From assembly GCA_025458585.1 (NCBI GenBank), contig JALOSD010000066.1, positions 1 through 8,412 of the forward strand: 8,412 nt of DNA, in the 5' to 3' direction. Position 1 is the first letter of the stretch. Every line of letters begins with the position of its first letter. Below are positions 1-8,412 of this stretch, piece by piece. A program made the translations under genes and the position numbers. This DNA comes from Burkholderiaceae bacterium (lineage in GTDB: Bacteria > Pseudomonadota > Gammaproteobacteria > Burkholderiales > Burkholderiaceae_C). The notes beneath the pieces were generated by a model. That model did no database searches. It was not told where the DNA came from and was given only the letters and a program-made list of their open reading frames with translations.

Positions 1-578
1 GCGACGAGTTTCGCTTCATCGGGCAGGTGCCGCTGCCCGGCTGCACCCTGGAAATCAGGCGTGCGCTCGAGTTCTGGCCTCTGCTGGGAGACTCTGCCAG
101 CCCGGAGCAGGGTGGGACCTCGCGCCTCGTGGACGCCAGCACGGCGCGGTTGGAACTGCGCCTGCGGCCCGACGGGCAGGCTGACCCGGGCTGGCGCGAC
201 TGGCGCATCGTCGTCGAGGGTGTCACGCTGCCGATGCGGCACGAGCGTGACGCGGGCGGCGAACTCTCGGTATTCGGCTTGCGCTACCGCAGCTTCGTCC
301 CGAGCCGGGGCCTGCACCCGGTGCTGGGCGCGCAGGCACCTGTGCGCATGCTCGTGAGCCACCCCGATCAAGCGGACGACCATCGGGTCACCCTGCACGA
401 GTGGCAGCCCGCCGGCGAGGCTTATCCCGGACTGCCCAGGGACCTGGCCGACGCCGCGCAACGCCGCGCGGAACGCGTGACGACGGAGCGCGTGGTCAGC
501 GACCCACGCGTCGGGACGCGGCCTGCCCCGGTCCAAGGGCTCACCCCGTATGCGCTCGACTTGCGCCACTTGGCGTGA
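1..578 (+). CDS. C-terminal part of a DUF2126 transglutaminase-like protein (5' end outside window)
   Basis: The reading frame is open from the first bases (codons start at position 3) to a TGA at 576-578, so this is the last ~191 residues of a longer protein. The apparent ATG at 27 is internal, because the frame continues upstream of it. The segment FGLRYRSFVPSRGLHP followed by a V/L-rich strand, and the ending APVQGLTPYALDLRH, resemble the C-terminal end of large (~1100-residue) DUF2126 proteins, which carry a transglutaminase-like domain at their N-terminus. That catalytic part would lie outside the window, so no active-site residue can be checked. In other proteobacteria such genes often sit with alpha-E (DUF403) and circularly permuted ATP-grasp (DUF407) genes, but no such neighbour is visible here. 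The biochemical function of the family is not firmly established. The family call rests on remembered motif resemblance and is moderately sure; the coding call is stronger. Confidence 0.72.
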   Translation, partial: DEFRFIGQVPLPGCTLEIRRALEFWPLLGDSASPEQGGTSRLVDASTARLELRLRPDGQADPGWRDWRIVVEGVTLPMRHERDAGGELSVFGLRYRSFVPSRGLHPVLGAQAPVRMLVSHPDQADDHRVTLHEWQPAGEAYPGLPRDLADAAQRRAERVTTERVVSDPRVGTRPAPVQGLTPYALDLRHLA

Positions 579-760
579 CGACCCGCTTTGATGCAGCTGC
601 CGGCGCACGGGCTTGCGGTGCAACCGTCAGGATTGCGGGCGGCCATGCAAGGGGAGCTGATGTTCGTCGGCAGCGCTTGTCGGCCACGTGCGGGCGGTCT
701 AAGCGGTCGTCCCGCAGACGGCTGGAGCGAACGGCTGGCGAGCAACTCGTGCTGTAGGTC
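579..760 (+). other. Intergenic spacer upstream of the phosphorylase gene
   Basis: These 182 bases separate the DUF2126 stop from the earliest possible phosphorylase start. A TAG at 755-757 lies in the phosphorylase frame, so that gene cannot begin further left. I see no convincing -35/-10 pair, no clear terminator hairpin and no small gene with a good ribosome binding site. The promoter of the phosphorylase-carboxylase pair would be expected here, or as far right as about 930 if the phosphorylase starts late. Confidence 0.5.
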
Positions 761-3472
<2,712 letters not shown>

Positions 3473-3491
3473 CGGTCCCGGGGCAACAGCG

Positions 3492-6400
3492 ATGAGCCAC
3501 GTCCTTGCTCCCATCCGCTCGCTGCTGATTGCCAACCGCTCCGAGATCGCGATCCGCGTCATGCGCGCCGCGGCCGAACTGCGCGTGCGCACGGTGGGCA
3601 TCTACTCGCAGCAGGACCGCCAGGCGCTGCACCGCTTCAAGGCCGACGAGAGCTACCTCGTCGGCGAAGGCAAGAAGCCGCTCGCGGCCTACCTCGATGG
3701 CGAGGACATCCTGCGCGTCGCGCGCCAGACCGGCGTCGACGCCATCCACCCCGGCTACGGCTTCCTGTCCGAGAACCCCGAGTTCGCCGAAGCCGTGATC
3801 GCCGCCGGCATCCGCTGGGTGGGCCCCTCGCCCGCGGTGATGCGAACCCTGGGCAACAAGGTCGCGGCGCGGCATGCGGCCGTCGGCGCCGGCGTGGCCG
3901 TGATGCCGGCCTCGCCGCCGCTGCCGCACGACCTGGCGGCCTGCCAGCGCGAGGCCGAGGCGATCGGCTTCCCGGTGATGCTCAAGGCCAGCTGGGGCGG
4001 CGGCGGGCGCGGCATGCGCGCCATCGAGCGCGCCGCCGACCTGCCCGCCGCGCTCGAGGCGGCGCGCCGCGAGGCGCTGGCCGCATTCGGCAACGACGAG
4101 GTCTACTTCGAGAAGCTGGTGCGGCGCGCACGCCACGTCGAGGTGCAGATCCTGGGCGACCTGCACGGCAACCTCGTGCACCTGCACGAACGCGACTGCA
4201 CGGCGCAGCGGCGCAACCAGAAGGTCGTCGAACGCGCGCCTGCGCCCTACCTCGACGCAACCGGGCGCGCCGCGCTGTGCGACAGCGCGCTGCGGCTGAT
4301 GCGCTCGGTCGGCTACACACACGCCGGCACGGTCGAGTTCCTGATGGATGCCGACACCGGCGAGTGCTACTTCATCGAGGTCAACCCGCGCATCCAGGTC
4401 GAGCACACCGTGACCGAGATGATCACCGGCATCGACATCGTGAAGGCGCAGATCCGCATCAGCGAAGGCGCCTGGATCGGCCTGCCCGAGGGCGACCCGC
4501 GGCCCTCGGCGGGGGTGCCGGCGCAGGCGCAGATCCCGCTCAACGGGCATGCGCTGCAATGCCGCATCACGACCGAGGATCCGGATAACGGCTTCCTGCC
4601 CGACTACGGGCAGCTGGCCGCCTACCGCAGTGCGGCGGGTTTCGGCATCCGGCTCGATGCCGGCACCGCCTACGGCGGCGCGGTGATCACGCCCTACTAC
4701 GACTCGCTGCTGGTCAAGGTGACGGCCTGGGCGCCGACCTCGGCCGAGACGACGCAGCGCATGGACCGCGCGCTGCGCGAGTTCCGCATCCGCGGCGTCG
4801 CGACCAACCTGCAGTTCCTCGAGAACCTCATCAACCATCCGGCCTTCGTCGCCGGCGAGATCACGACACGCTTCATCGAGAGCACGCCCGAGCTGCTGGC
4901 CTTCACCGCGCGTCGCGACCGCGCGACCAAGCTGCTCGACTTCCTGGCCAACACCGTCGTGCACGGCAACCCCGAGGTGCGCGGGCGCGATCTTCCCAGG
5001 CTGCCGCTGCCCAAGCCGGTGCTGCCGGCCGTGGACCGCAACCTGCCGCCGCCGCCGGGCACGCGCGACCTGCTGAAGTCGATCGGCCCGGCGGCCTTCG
5101 CGCGCTGGATGCTCGAGCAGCAGCGCGTGCTCGTCACCGACACCACGCTGCGCGACGCGCACCAGTCGCTGCTGGCCACGCGCATGCGCACGTTCGACAT
5201 GCTGCCGATCGCGCCGTTCTACGCGCAGCGGCTGCCGCAGCTTTTCTCGATCGAATGCTGGGGCGGCGCGACCTTCGATGTGGCGATCCGCTTCCTCAAG
5301 GAGGACCCCTGGGACCGGCTCGCGCAGCTGCGCGAGCGCATCCCGAACCTGCTGTTCCAGATGCTGCTGCGTGGCTCCAACGCGGTCGGCTACACCAACT
5401 ACGCCGACAACGTGGTGCGCCACTTCGTGCGCCAGGCGGCGGCCGGCGGCGTGGATCTGTTCAGGATCTTCGACTCGCTGAACTGGGTGGCGAACATGCG
5501 CGTCGCGATCGACGCCGTGCTCGAGACCGGCGCGCTGTGCGAGGGCGCGATCTGCTACACCGCCGACCTGTTCGACCCGGCGCGGCCGAAGTACGGACTC
5601 GACTACTACCTGGGCATCGCGCGCGAACTGCAGCGCGCCGGCGTGCACGTGCTGGCGATCAAGGACATGGCCGGCGTGTGCCGCCCGCGCGCCGCGGCGG
5701 CGCTGGTGAAGGCGCTGAAGGCGGAGACCGGGCTGCCCATCCACTTCCACACCCACGACACCAGCGGCGCGGCGGCCGCGTCGGTGCTGGCCGCGATCGA
5801 GGCCGGCTGCGACGCCGTCGACGGCGCGCTCGACGCGATGAGCGGCCTCACGTCGCAGCCCAACCTGTCGTCGATCGCCGCGGCGCTTTCCGGCACCGAT
5901 CGCGATCCCGGGTTCGACGCCGACGCGCTGCATGCCGCGTCGACCTGGTTCGAGGGCGTGCGCCGCTTCTATGCACCCTTCGAGAGCGAGATCCGCAGCG
6001 GCACCGCCGACGTCTACCGCCATGAGATGCCGGGTGGCCAGTACACGAACCTGCGCGAGCAGGCGCGTGCGCTCGGCCTCGCGCACCGCTGGAGCGAGGT
6101 GTCGCAGGCCTATGCCGACGTGAACCGGCTGTTCGGCGACATCGTCAAGGTCACGCCGACCTCCAAGGTGGTGGGCGACATGGCGCTGATGATGGTCGCC
6201 AGCGACCTGACGAGTGCCGACGTGCTGGACCCGGCGCGCGAGATCGCCTTCCCCGAATCGGTGGTGTCGCTCTTCCGGGGCGAACTCGGCTTTCCGCCGG
6301 ACGGCTTCCCGGCCGACATCTCGCGCAGGATCCTGCGCCTGAGCGGGCAGGAGCAGCCACCAGCGCCCTACCGACCCGGCGACCGACTGCCTGCGTTGGA

Positions 6401-6980
6401 CCTCGTGGCTGCGCGCCGCCAGGCCGAGCAGGAATGCGAGCAGCCGCTGAGCGAGGCGCAGTTCTCGTCCTGGCTGATGTACCCCAAACAGATGCGCGAG
6501 CTCTGCGCCCACCAGCACCGCTACGGCGACACCTCGCTGCTGCCCACGCCGGTGTTCTTCTACGGCGCGCAGCCGCAGCAGGAGATCGCGATCGAGATCG
6601 ATCCCGGCAAGACCCTGCTCGTCGCGCTGCAGTCGTTGACGTCGGACGGCGATACCGCGCAGAAGGTGCAGTTCGAGCTGAACGGCCAGTCGCGCTCGGT
6701 GCGCGTCGCGCTCACCGCGGCCGGCACCACGGCCGCGCGGCCGCTGGCCGACCCGGGCAACCCGGGGCACGTGGCCGCGCCGATGCCAGGTGCGATCGTC
6801 AGCGTCGCGGTCATGACGGGGCAGCGCGTCAGCGCCGGCAGCACGCTGCTCGCGCTGGAGGCGATGAAGATGGAGACCCACGTCACCGCCGACCGCGATG
6901 CCGAGGTCGAACAGGTGCTGGTGGCGCCGGGTGACCGCGTGCAGGCGAAGGAACTGCTTCTGGTGTTGCGGCCGCTCTGA
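3492..6980 (+). CDS. pyc: Pyruvate carboxylase, single-chain (biotin carboxylase - carboxyltransferase - biotin carrier)
   Basis: Biotin enzyme making oxaloacetate from pyruvate, bicarbonate and ATP (EC 6.4.1.1), the main anaplerotic step; cytosolic, normally a tetramer. Its 1162 residues match the usual length. Biotin carboxylase, about 8-455: LLIANRSEIAIRV at the N-terminus, ATP-grasp loop GGGGRGMR at 169-176, ERDCTAQRRNQK at 233-244, FIEVNPRIQVEH at 294-305. Carboxyltransferase, about 545-820: DTTLRDAHQ at 550-558, MLLRGSNAVGY at 624-634, IKDMAG with Lys724 (the carboxylated metal ligand), HFHTHDTSG at 751-759, then VTPTSK with Thr888. Arg554, Gln558, Arg627, Tyr634, Lys724 and Thr888 match the pyruvate-site residues of Rhizobium etli pyruvate carboxylase at a constant offset of six, which argues against a urea or acyl-CoA carboxylase. 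The biotin carrier domain ends in EAMKMET with Lys1126 as biotinyl lysine, 36 residues from the end. ATG 3492 follows a weak GGGG (3480-3483), 19 bases after glgP. No key residue appears missing. Confidence 0.97.
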   Translation: MSHVLAPIRSLLIANRSEIAIRVMRAAAELRVRTVGIYSQQDRQALHRFKADESYLVGEGKKPLAAYLDGEDILRVARQTGVDAIHPGYGFLSENPEFAEAVIAAGIRWVGPSPAVMRTLGNKVAARHAAVGAGVAVMPASPPLPHDLAACQREAEAIGFPVMLKASWGGGGRGMRAIERAADLPAALEAARREALAAFGNDEVYFEKLVRRARHVEVQILGDLHGNLVHLHERDCTAQRRNQKVVERAPAPYLDATGRAALCDSALRLMRSVGYTHAGTVEFLMDADTGECYFIEVNPRIQVEHTVTEMITGIDIVKAQIRISEGAWIGLPEGDPRPSAGVPAQAQIPLNGHALQCRITTEDPDNGFLPDYGQLAAYRSAAGFGIRLDAGTAYGGAVITPYYDSLLVKVTAWAPTSAETTQRMDRALREFRIRGVATNLQFLENLINHPAFVAGEITTRFIESTPELLAFTARRDRATKLLDFLANTVVHGNPEVRGRDLPRLPLPKPVLPAVDRNLPPPPGTRDLLKSIGPAAFARWMLEQQRVLVTDTTLRDAHQSLLATRMRTFDMLPIAPFYAQRLPQLFSIECWGGATFDVAIRFLKEDPWDRLAQLRERIPNLLFQMLLRGSNAVGYTNYADNVVRHFVRQAAAGGVDLFRIFDSLNWVANMRVAIDAVLETGALCEGAICYTADLFDPARPKYGLDYYLGIARELQRAGVHVLAIKDMAGVCRPRAAAALVKALKAETGLPIHFHTHDTSGAAAASVLAAIEAGCDAVDGALDAMSGLTSQPNLSSIAAALSGTDRDPGFDADALHAASTWFEGVRRFYAPFESEIRSGTADVYRHEMPGGQYTNLREQARALGLAHRWSEVSQAYADVNRLFGDIVKVTPTSKVVGDMALMMVASDLTSADVLDPAREIAFPESVVSLFRGELGFPPDGFPADISRRILRLSGQEQPPAPYRPGDRLPALDLVAARRQAEQECEQPLSEAQFSSWLMYPKQMRELCAHQHRYGDTSLLPTPVFFYGAQPQQEIAIEIDPGKTLLVALQSLTSDGDTAQKVQFELNGQSRSVRVALTAAGTTAARPLADPGNPGHVAAPMPGAIVSVAVMTGQRVSAGSTLLALEAMKMETHVTADRDAEVEQVLVAPGDRVQAKELLLVLRPL

Positions 6981-7015
6981 GCAACCCAACCCGGCGCGCG
7001 GGGTTGGGCTGCTCA
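6978..7015 (+). terminator. Long hairpin overlapping the pyc stop codon, likely transcription end
   Basis: Bases 6978-6992 pair with 7001-7015: 15 positions with one A-C mismatch (6984/7009), around an eight-base loop GGCGCGCG. The 5' arm begins with the TGA of pyruvate carboxylase. The core arms AACCC / GGGTT and the length make this far stronger than chance pairing. There is no T-run after the 3' arm, so it is not a textbook intrinsic terminator; in GC-rich genomes such hairpins may still end transcription or stabilise the mRNA 3' end. Its position directly after the operon supports that role. Confidence 0.6.
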
Positions 7016-7016
7016 G

Positions 7017-7610
7017 GAGGCGCTGGTCGATGATGTCTTCCGCGTGATGGACGCGCTTCAGATCGAGCGCTGCGTGATGGCGGGCTTCTCTCGAGGCACA
7101 GTGACGGCGATGCGAGCGGTGCTTGCGCACGCAGCCCGACCGTTTCGACGGGCTTGTGCTGATGAATGGCTGTGGTGAGGTGCGTTCGCCCGAACTCCCG
7201 CCAAGCCGGCGAATGCCGCCTTCGTCGTGGCCTGGCGCCACTCACGCCGATCGGATCCGGTGGTTTCTCGAGCGCTGCACGCCCCCGAGCCCGACACCGA
7301 GCACATCCGGCGCTGGGACGAGTCCATCCTCGCCCGGGCCACGCCTGAGGCGGCCGATCGGCTGTTCGTCATGGAGACTGAGCAGCCCATCGACTGGGCC
7401 ACCCGCCTGCCGCAGCTGCACACCCCAACGCTCATCGTCCACGGCGAACTCGACGCGTTCCACCGCATCGAGCACATGCGGTACACCCAGTCGCTGATCC
7501 CCGACAGCGAATTGGTGGTCATGGAGGGCTCGGGCCATGTGCCGGCCTTGACACGCCCGCTGGAGGTCGCGGCCCATATCGAGCGCTTTTTCACGGCGCG
7601 AGGCGTCTGA
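7017..7610 (+). pseudogene. Truncated, frameshifted alpha/beta-hydrolase remnant
   Basis: Three reading-frame segments in sequence make one alpha/beta-hydrolase C-terminal two-thirds. Segment 1 (from 7017) encodes EALVDDVFRVMDALQIERC and the nucleophile elbow GFSRG at 7083-7097 (Ser codon 7089-7091); it runs into a TGA at 7176. Between about 7105 and 7135 the similarity moves to the +1 frame, QPDRFDGLVLMNG through ADRIRWFLERC. Near 7275-7290, at a run of five C, it returns to the first frame: EPDTEHIRRWDE, the strand TLIVHGELDAF with the likely acid Asp (7452-7454), and GSGHVPAL with the likely catalytic His (7536-7538), ending at TGA 7608-7610. The shifts compensate each other. About 80 N-terminal residues, including the HGxP-type oxyanion loop, are absent, and no start with a good binding site is seen. 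Substrate unknown. The shifts could be sequencing errors, but the missing N-terminus argues for real decay. An ORF starting at GTG 7227 would lack the nucleophile and is unlikely to be a working gene. Confidence 0.75.
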
Positions 7611-7617
7611 GACCATC

Positions 7618-7637
7618 CGGGGAGGCGCTGCCCCCCG
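7618..7637 (+). terminator. Small GC-rich hairpin after the hydrolase remnant
   Basis: CGGGG (7618-7622) pairs with CCCCG (7633-7637), extended by a G-C pair (7624/7631) across one mismatch, around the loop at 7625-7630. It lies eight bases after the hydrolase stop, where a terminator would be expected. There is no T-run, and C/G runs pair easily by chance in such DNA, so support is limited. Confidence 0.3.
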
Positions 7638-7641
7638 CGCC

Positions 7642-7658
7642 GAGACTCGTCGAGTCTC
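7642..7658. repeat. Perfect 8-bp inverted repeat between convergent genes
   Basis: GAGACTCG and CGAGTCTC flank a single T, giving a perfect 17-base palindrome; as RNA it would fold with about six pairs and a five-base loop. It lies between the plus-strand hydrolase remnant (ends 7610) and the minus-strand toxin gene (ends 7767). It may act as a bidirectional terminator or a protein-binding site; neither role is shown by the sequence. The rest of 7611-7766 contains no gene that I can support. Confidence 0.5.
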
Positions 7659-7766
7659 CGACGACCCTCCAAATCGGGTGTGTACGGGCGACCGCTCTTG
7701 GTCTTCCCGCCAACGCTCGCCAAGTCAGCATGCCGATGCGTCCACGGATGCTTTCTGCCTACGTGT

Positions 7767-8171
7767 CTAACGAGTGCGGATCAGCTGAGCTCCGGCGACC
7801 TGGGAGGCGCCCTTGTCGAACGTCCACAGCGGCTGCTCCCCGGCCTCGGTCGCCAATGCGATGTGCAGGCAGTCGGCGAAGTCGGCCGAACCTTCGCGGT
7901 ACAGCTGCAGCGCCACTTCCAAGGCACGCTCGGACTCGAAGGTCAGCTCCGCCGCCGAGAAGAGGTTCGAGAGGACCAGCAACACGTCGTCCTTGACGTA
8001 TCCGAAGCTAGCGCGCAGCACCCACTCGAGCTCGAGGGTCACGGTGACGGGAACGAAGAGCGACTGGCCTTCGCCGACGCAGCGATCGATCAGGCGCTTG
8101 GCCGCGGCGAGTTGCCCGCTGTCGTCTTGCACGACATAGCGGACCAGCACGTTCGTGTCGAGCGCGGGCAT
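7767..8171 (-). CDS. vapC: VapC-type PIN-domain ribonuclease toxin
   Basis: 134-residue PIN-domain protein, the usual VapC size. VapC toxins are Mg-dependent endoribonucleases that stop translation, typically by cutting tRNA or rRNA, and are held inactive by the cognate antitoxin. The acidic site is complete: Asp5 in ALDTNVLVRY, Glu47 in TLELEWVLR, Asp97 and Asp100 in SADFADCLHIA, and Asp119 in WTFDKGA. ATG is at 8169-8171 and TAG at 7767-7769. The start lies seven bases after the antitoxin stop, with only a weak purine-rich site in the antitoxin 3' end, so translational coupling is likely. The RNA target cannot be read from the sequence. The plus-strand ORF over the same region is a shadow. 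Confidence 0.93.
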   Translation of the reverse strand: MPALDTNVLVRYVVQDDSGQLAAAKRLIDRCVGEGQSLFVPVTVTLELEWVLRASFGYVKDDVLLVLSNLFSAAELTFESERALEVALQLYREGSADFADCLHIALATEAGEQPLWTFDKGASQVAGAQLIRTR

Positions 8172-8178
8172 GCCGTCG

Positions 8179-8400
8179 TCACCGCCAGGGGTTCATCTCT
8201 TCGACACTCACCCGCTTGCCCTTCGGGGCCTTGAGCATGCCAGCCATGTCCAGGATGGACTTGCTCTTGGCTCTGACGATGATGGTGCCGTCGGGCATCA
8301 CCGACCAGAACAGACGCGTGCCCGGCCTGGCGTGCACGAGGGCACGAATCTCGGCCGGGACCGTCGTTTGACCTTTCGAGGTGATGGTGGACTCCGCCAT
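8179..8400 (-). CDS. vapB: VapB-type antitoxin with AbrB/SpoVT DNA-binding fold
   Basis: 73-residue protein. The N-terminal ~47 residues form a swapped-hairpin AbrB/SpoVT/MazE-like DNA-binding domain, seen in STITSKGQTTVPAEIR followed by PGTRLFWSV and DGTIIVRAK. The remaining tail (MAGMLKAPKGKRVSVEEMNPW) is of the kind that binds and blocks the PIN toxin. ATG is at 8398-8400 and TGA at 8179-8181. The gene precedes vapC by seven bases, the usual antitoxin-first order. Antitoxins of this type usually repress their own promoter, alone or with the toxin. That promoter and operator would lie beyond position 8412 and cannot be examined here. The frame is intact, so the pair looks functional. Confidence 0.93.
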   Translation of the reverse strand: MAESTITSKGQTTVPAEIRALVHARPGTRLFWSVMPDGTIIVRAKSKSILDMAGMLKAPKGKRVSVEEMNPWR

Positions 8401-8406
8401 GTCGAT

Positions 8407-8412
8407 CTCCTT
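8407..8412 (-). promoter_or_regulatory. Shine-Dalgarno site of vapB
   Basis: On the minus strand the last six bases read AAGGAG, six bases before the vapB ATG. This is a near-consensus ribosome binding site and fixes the vapB start. It is the strongest such site in the window, in contrast to the weak ones before vapC, glgP and pyc. Confidence 0.85.

Noticed and set aside
579..760. A small gene or RNA in the spacer before the phosphorylase
   Set aside because: Open frames here are extensions of shifted frames of neighbouring genes without ribosome binding sites, and no tRNA-like or strongly folded structure was recognised by eye.
7105..7290. Programmed ribosomal frameshifting in the hydrolase
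   Set aside because: Two opposite shifts would be needed, no recognised slippery heptamer was seen, and the gene lacks its N-terminus and start; decay or sequence error is simpler.
7058..7723. A 221-codon minus-strand open frame over the hydrolase remnant
   Set aside because: The Ser/Arg-rich product resembles no family, and the plus strand carries hydrolase motifs across the same bases.
7680..8234. A 184-codon plus-strand open frame covering the vapBC region
   Set aside because: The minus strand encodes a complete VapC active site and VapB fold with a near-consensus ribosome binding site; the plus-strand product has no recognisable pattern.

Overview
The window comes from a GC-rich bacterium. 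The protein types, the strong G/C preference at third codon positions and the vapBC style suggest a betaproteobacterium of the Burkholderiales (Rubrivivax/Leptothrix-like). This placement is inferred from overall resemblance, not from a marker gene.

Layout. Positions 1-578 hold the 3' end of a gene for a large transglutaminase-related protein (DUF2126 type) that begins outside the window. After a 182-base gap come two large same-strand metabolic genes: a glycogen/alpha-glucan phosphorylase (761-3472, start uncertain) and, 19 bases later, a full-length single-chain pyruvate carboxylase (3492-6980). A strong hairpin that includes the carboxylase stop codon closes this pair. Next is a decayed alpha/beta-hydrolase remnant (7017-7610) that lacks its N-terminal third and carries two compensating frameshifts. 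A short non-coding stretch with two small hairpins (7611-7766) separates it from a convergent, minus-strand vapBC toxin-antitoxin pair (antitoxin 8179-8400, toxin 7767-8171), whose ribosome binding site lies at the right edge.

How the genes fit together. The phosphorylase releases glucose-1-phosphate from glycogen, which feeds glycolysis to pyruvate. Pyruvate carboxylase turns pyruvate into oxaloacetate. Their tandem arrangement fits co-transcription that couples reserve-carbohydrate breakdown to anaplerosis. The right-hand third (pseudogene, hairpins, toxin-antitoxin pair) looks like a small accessory region next to a conserved metabolic block. No RNA gene, CRISPR array, insertion sequence or clear prophage element was seen. 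No feature amounts to an obvious undescribed system; the more unusual points are the phosphorylase-carboxylase pairing, the uncertain phosphorylase N-terminus and the broken hydrolase with near-matching edge sequences.
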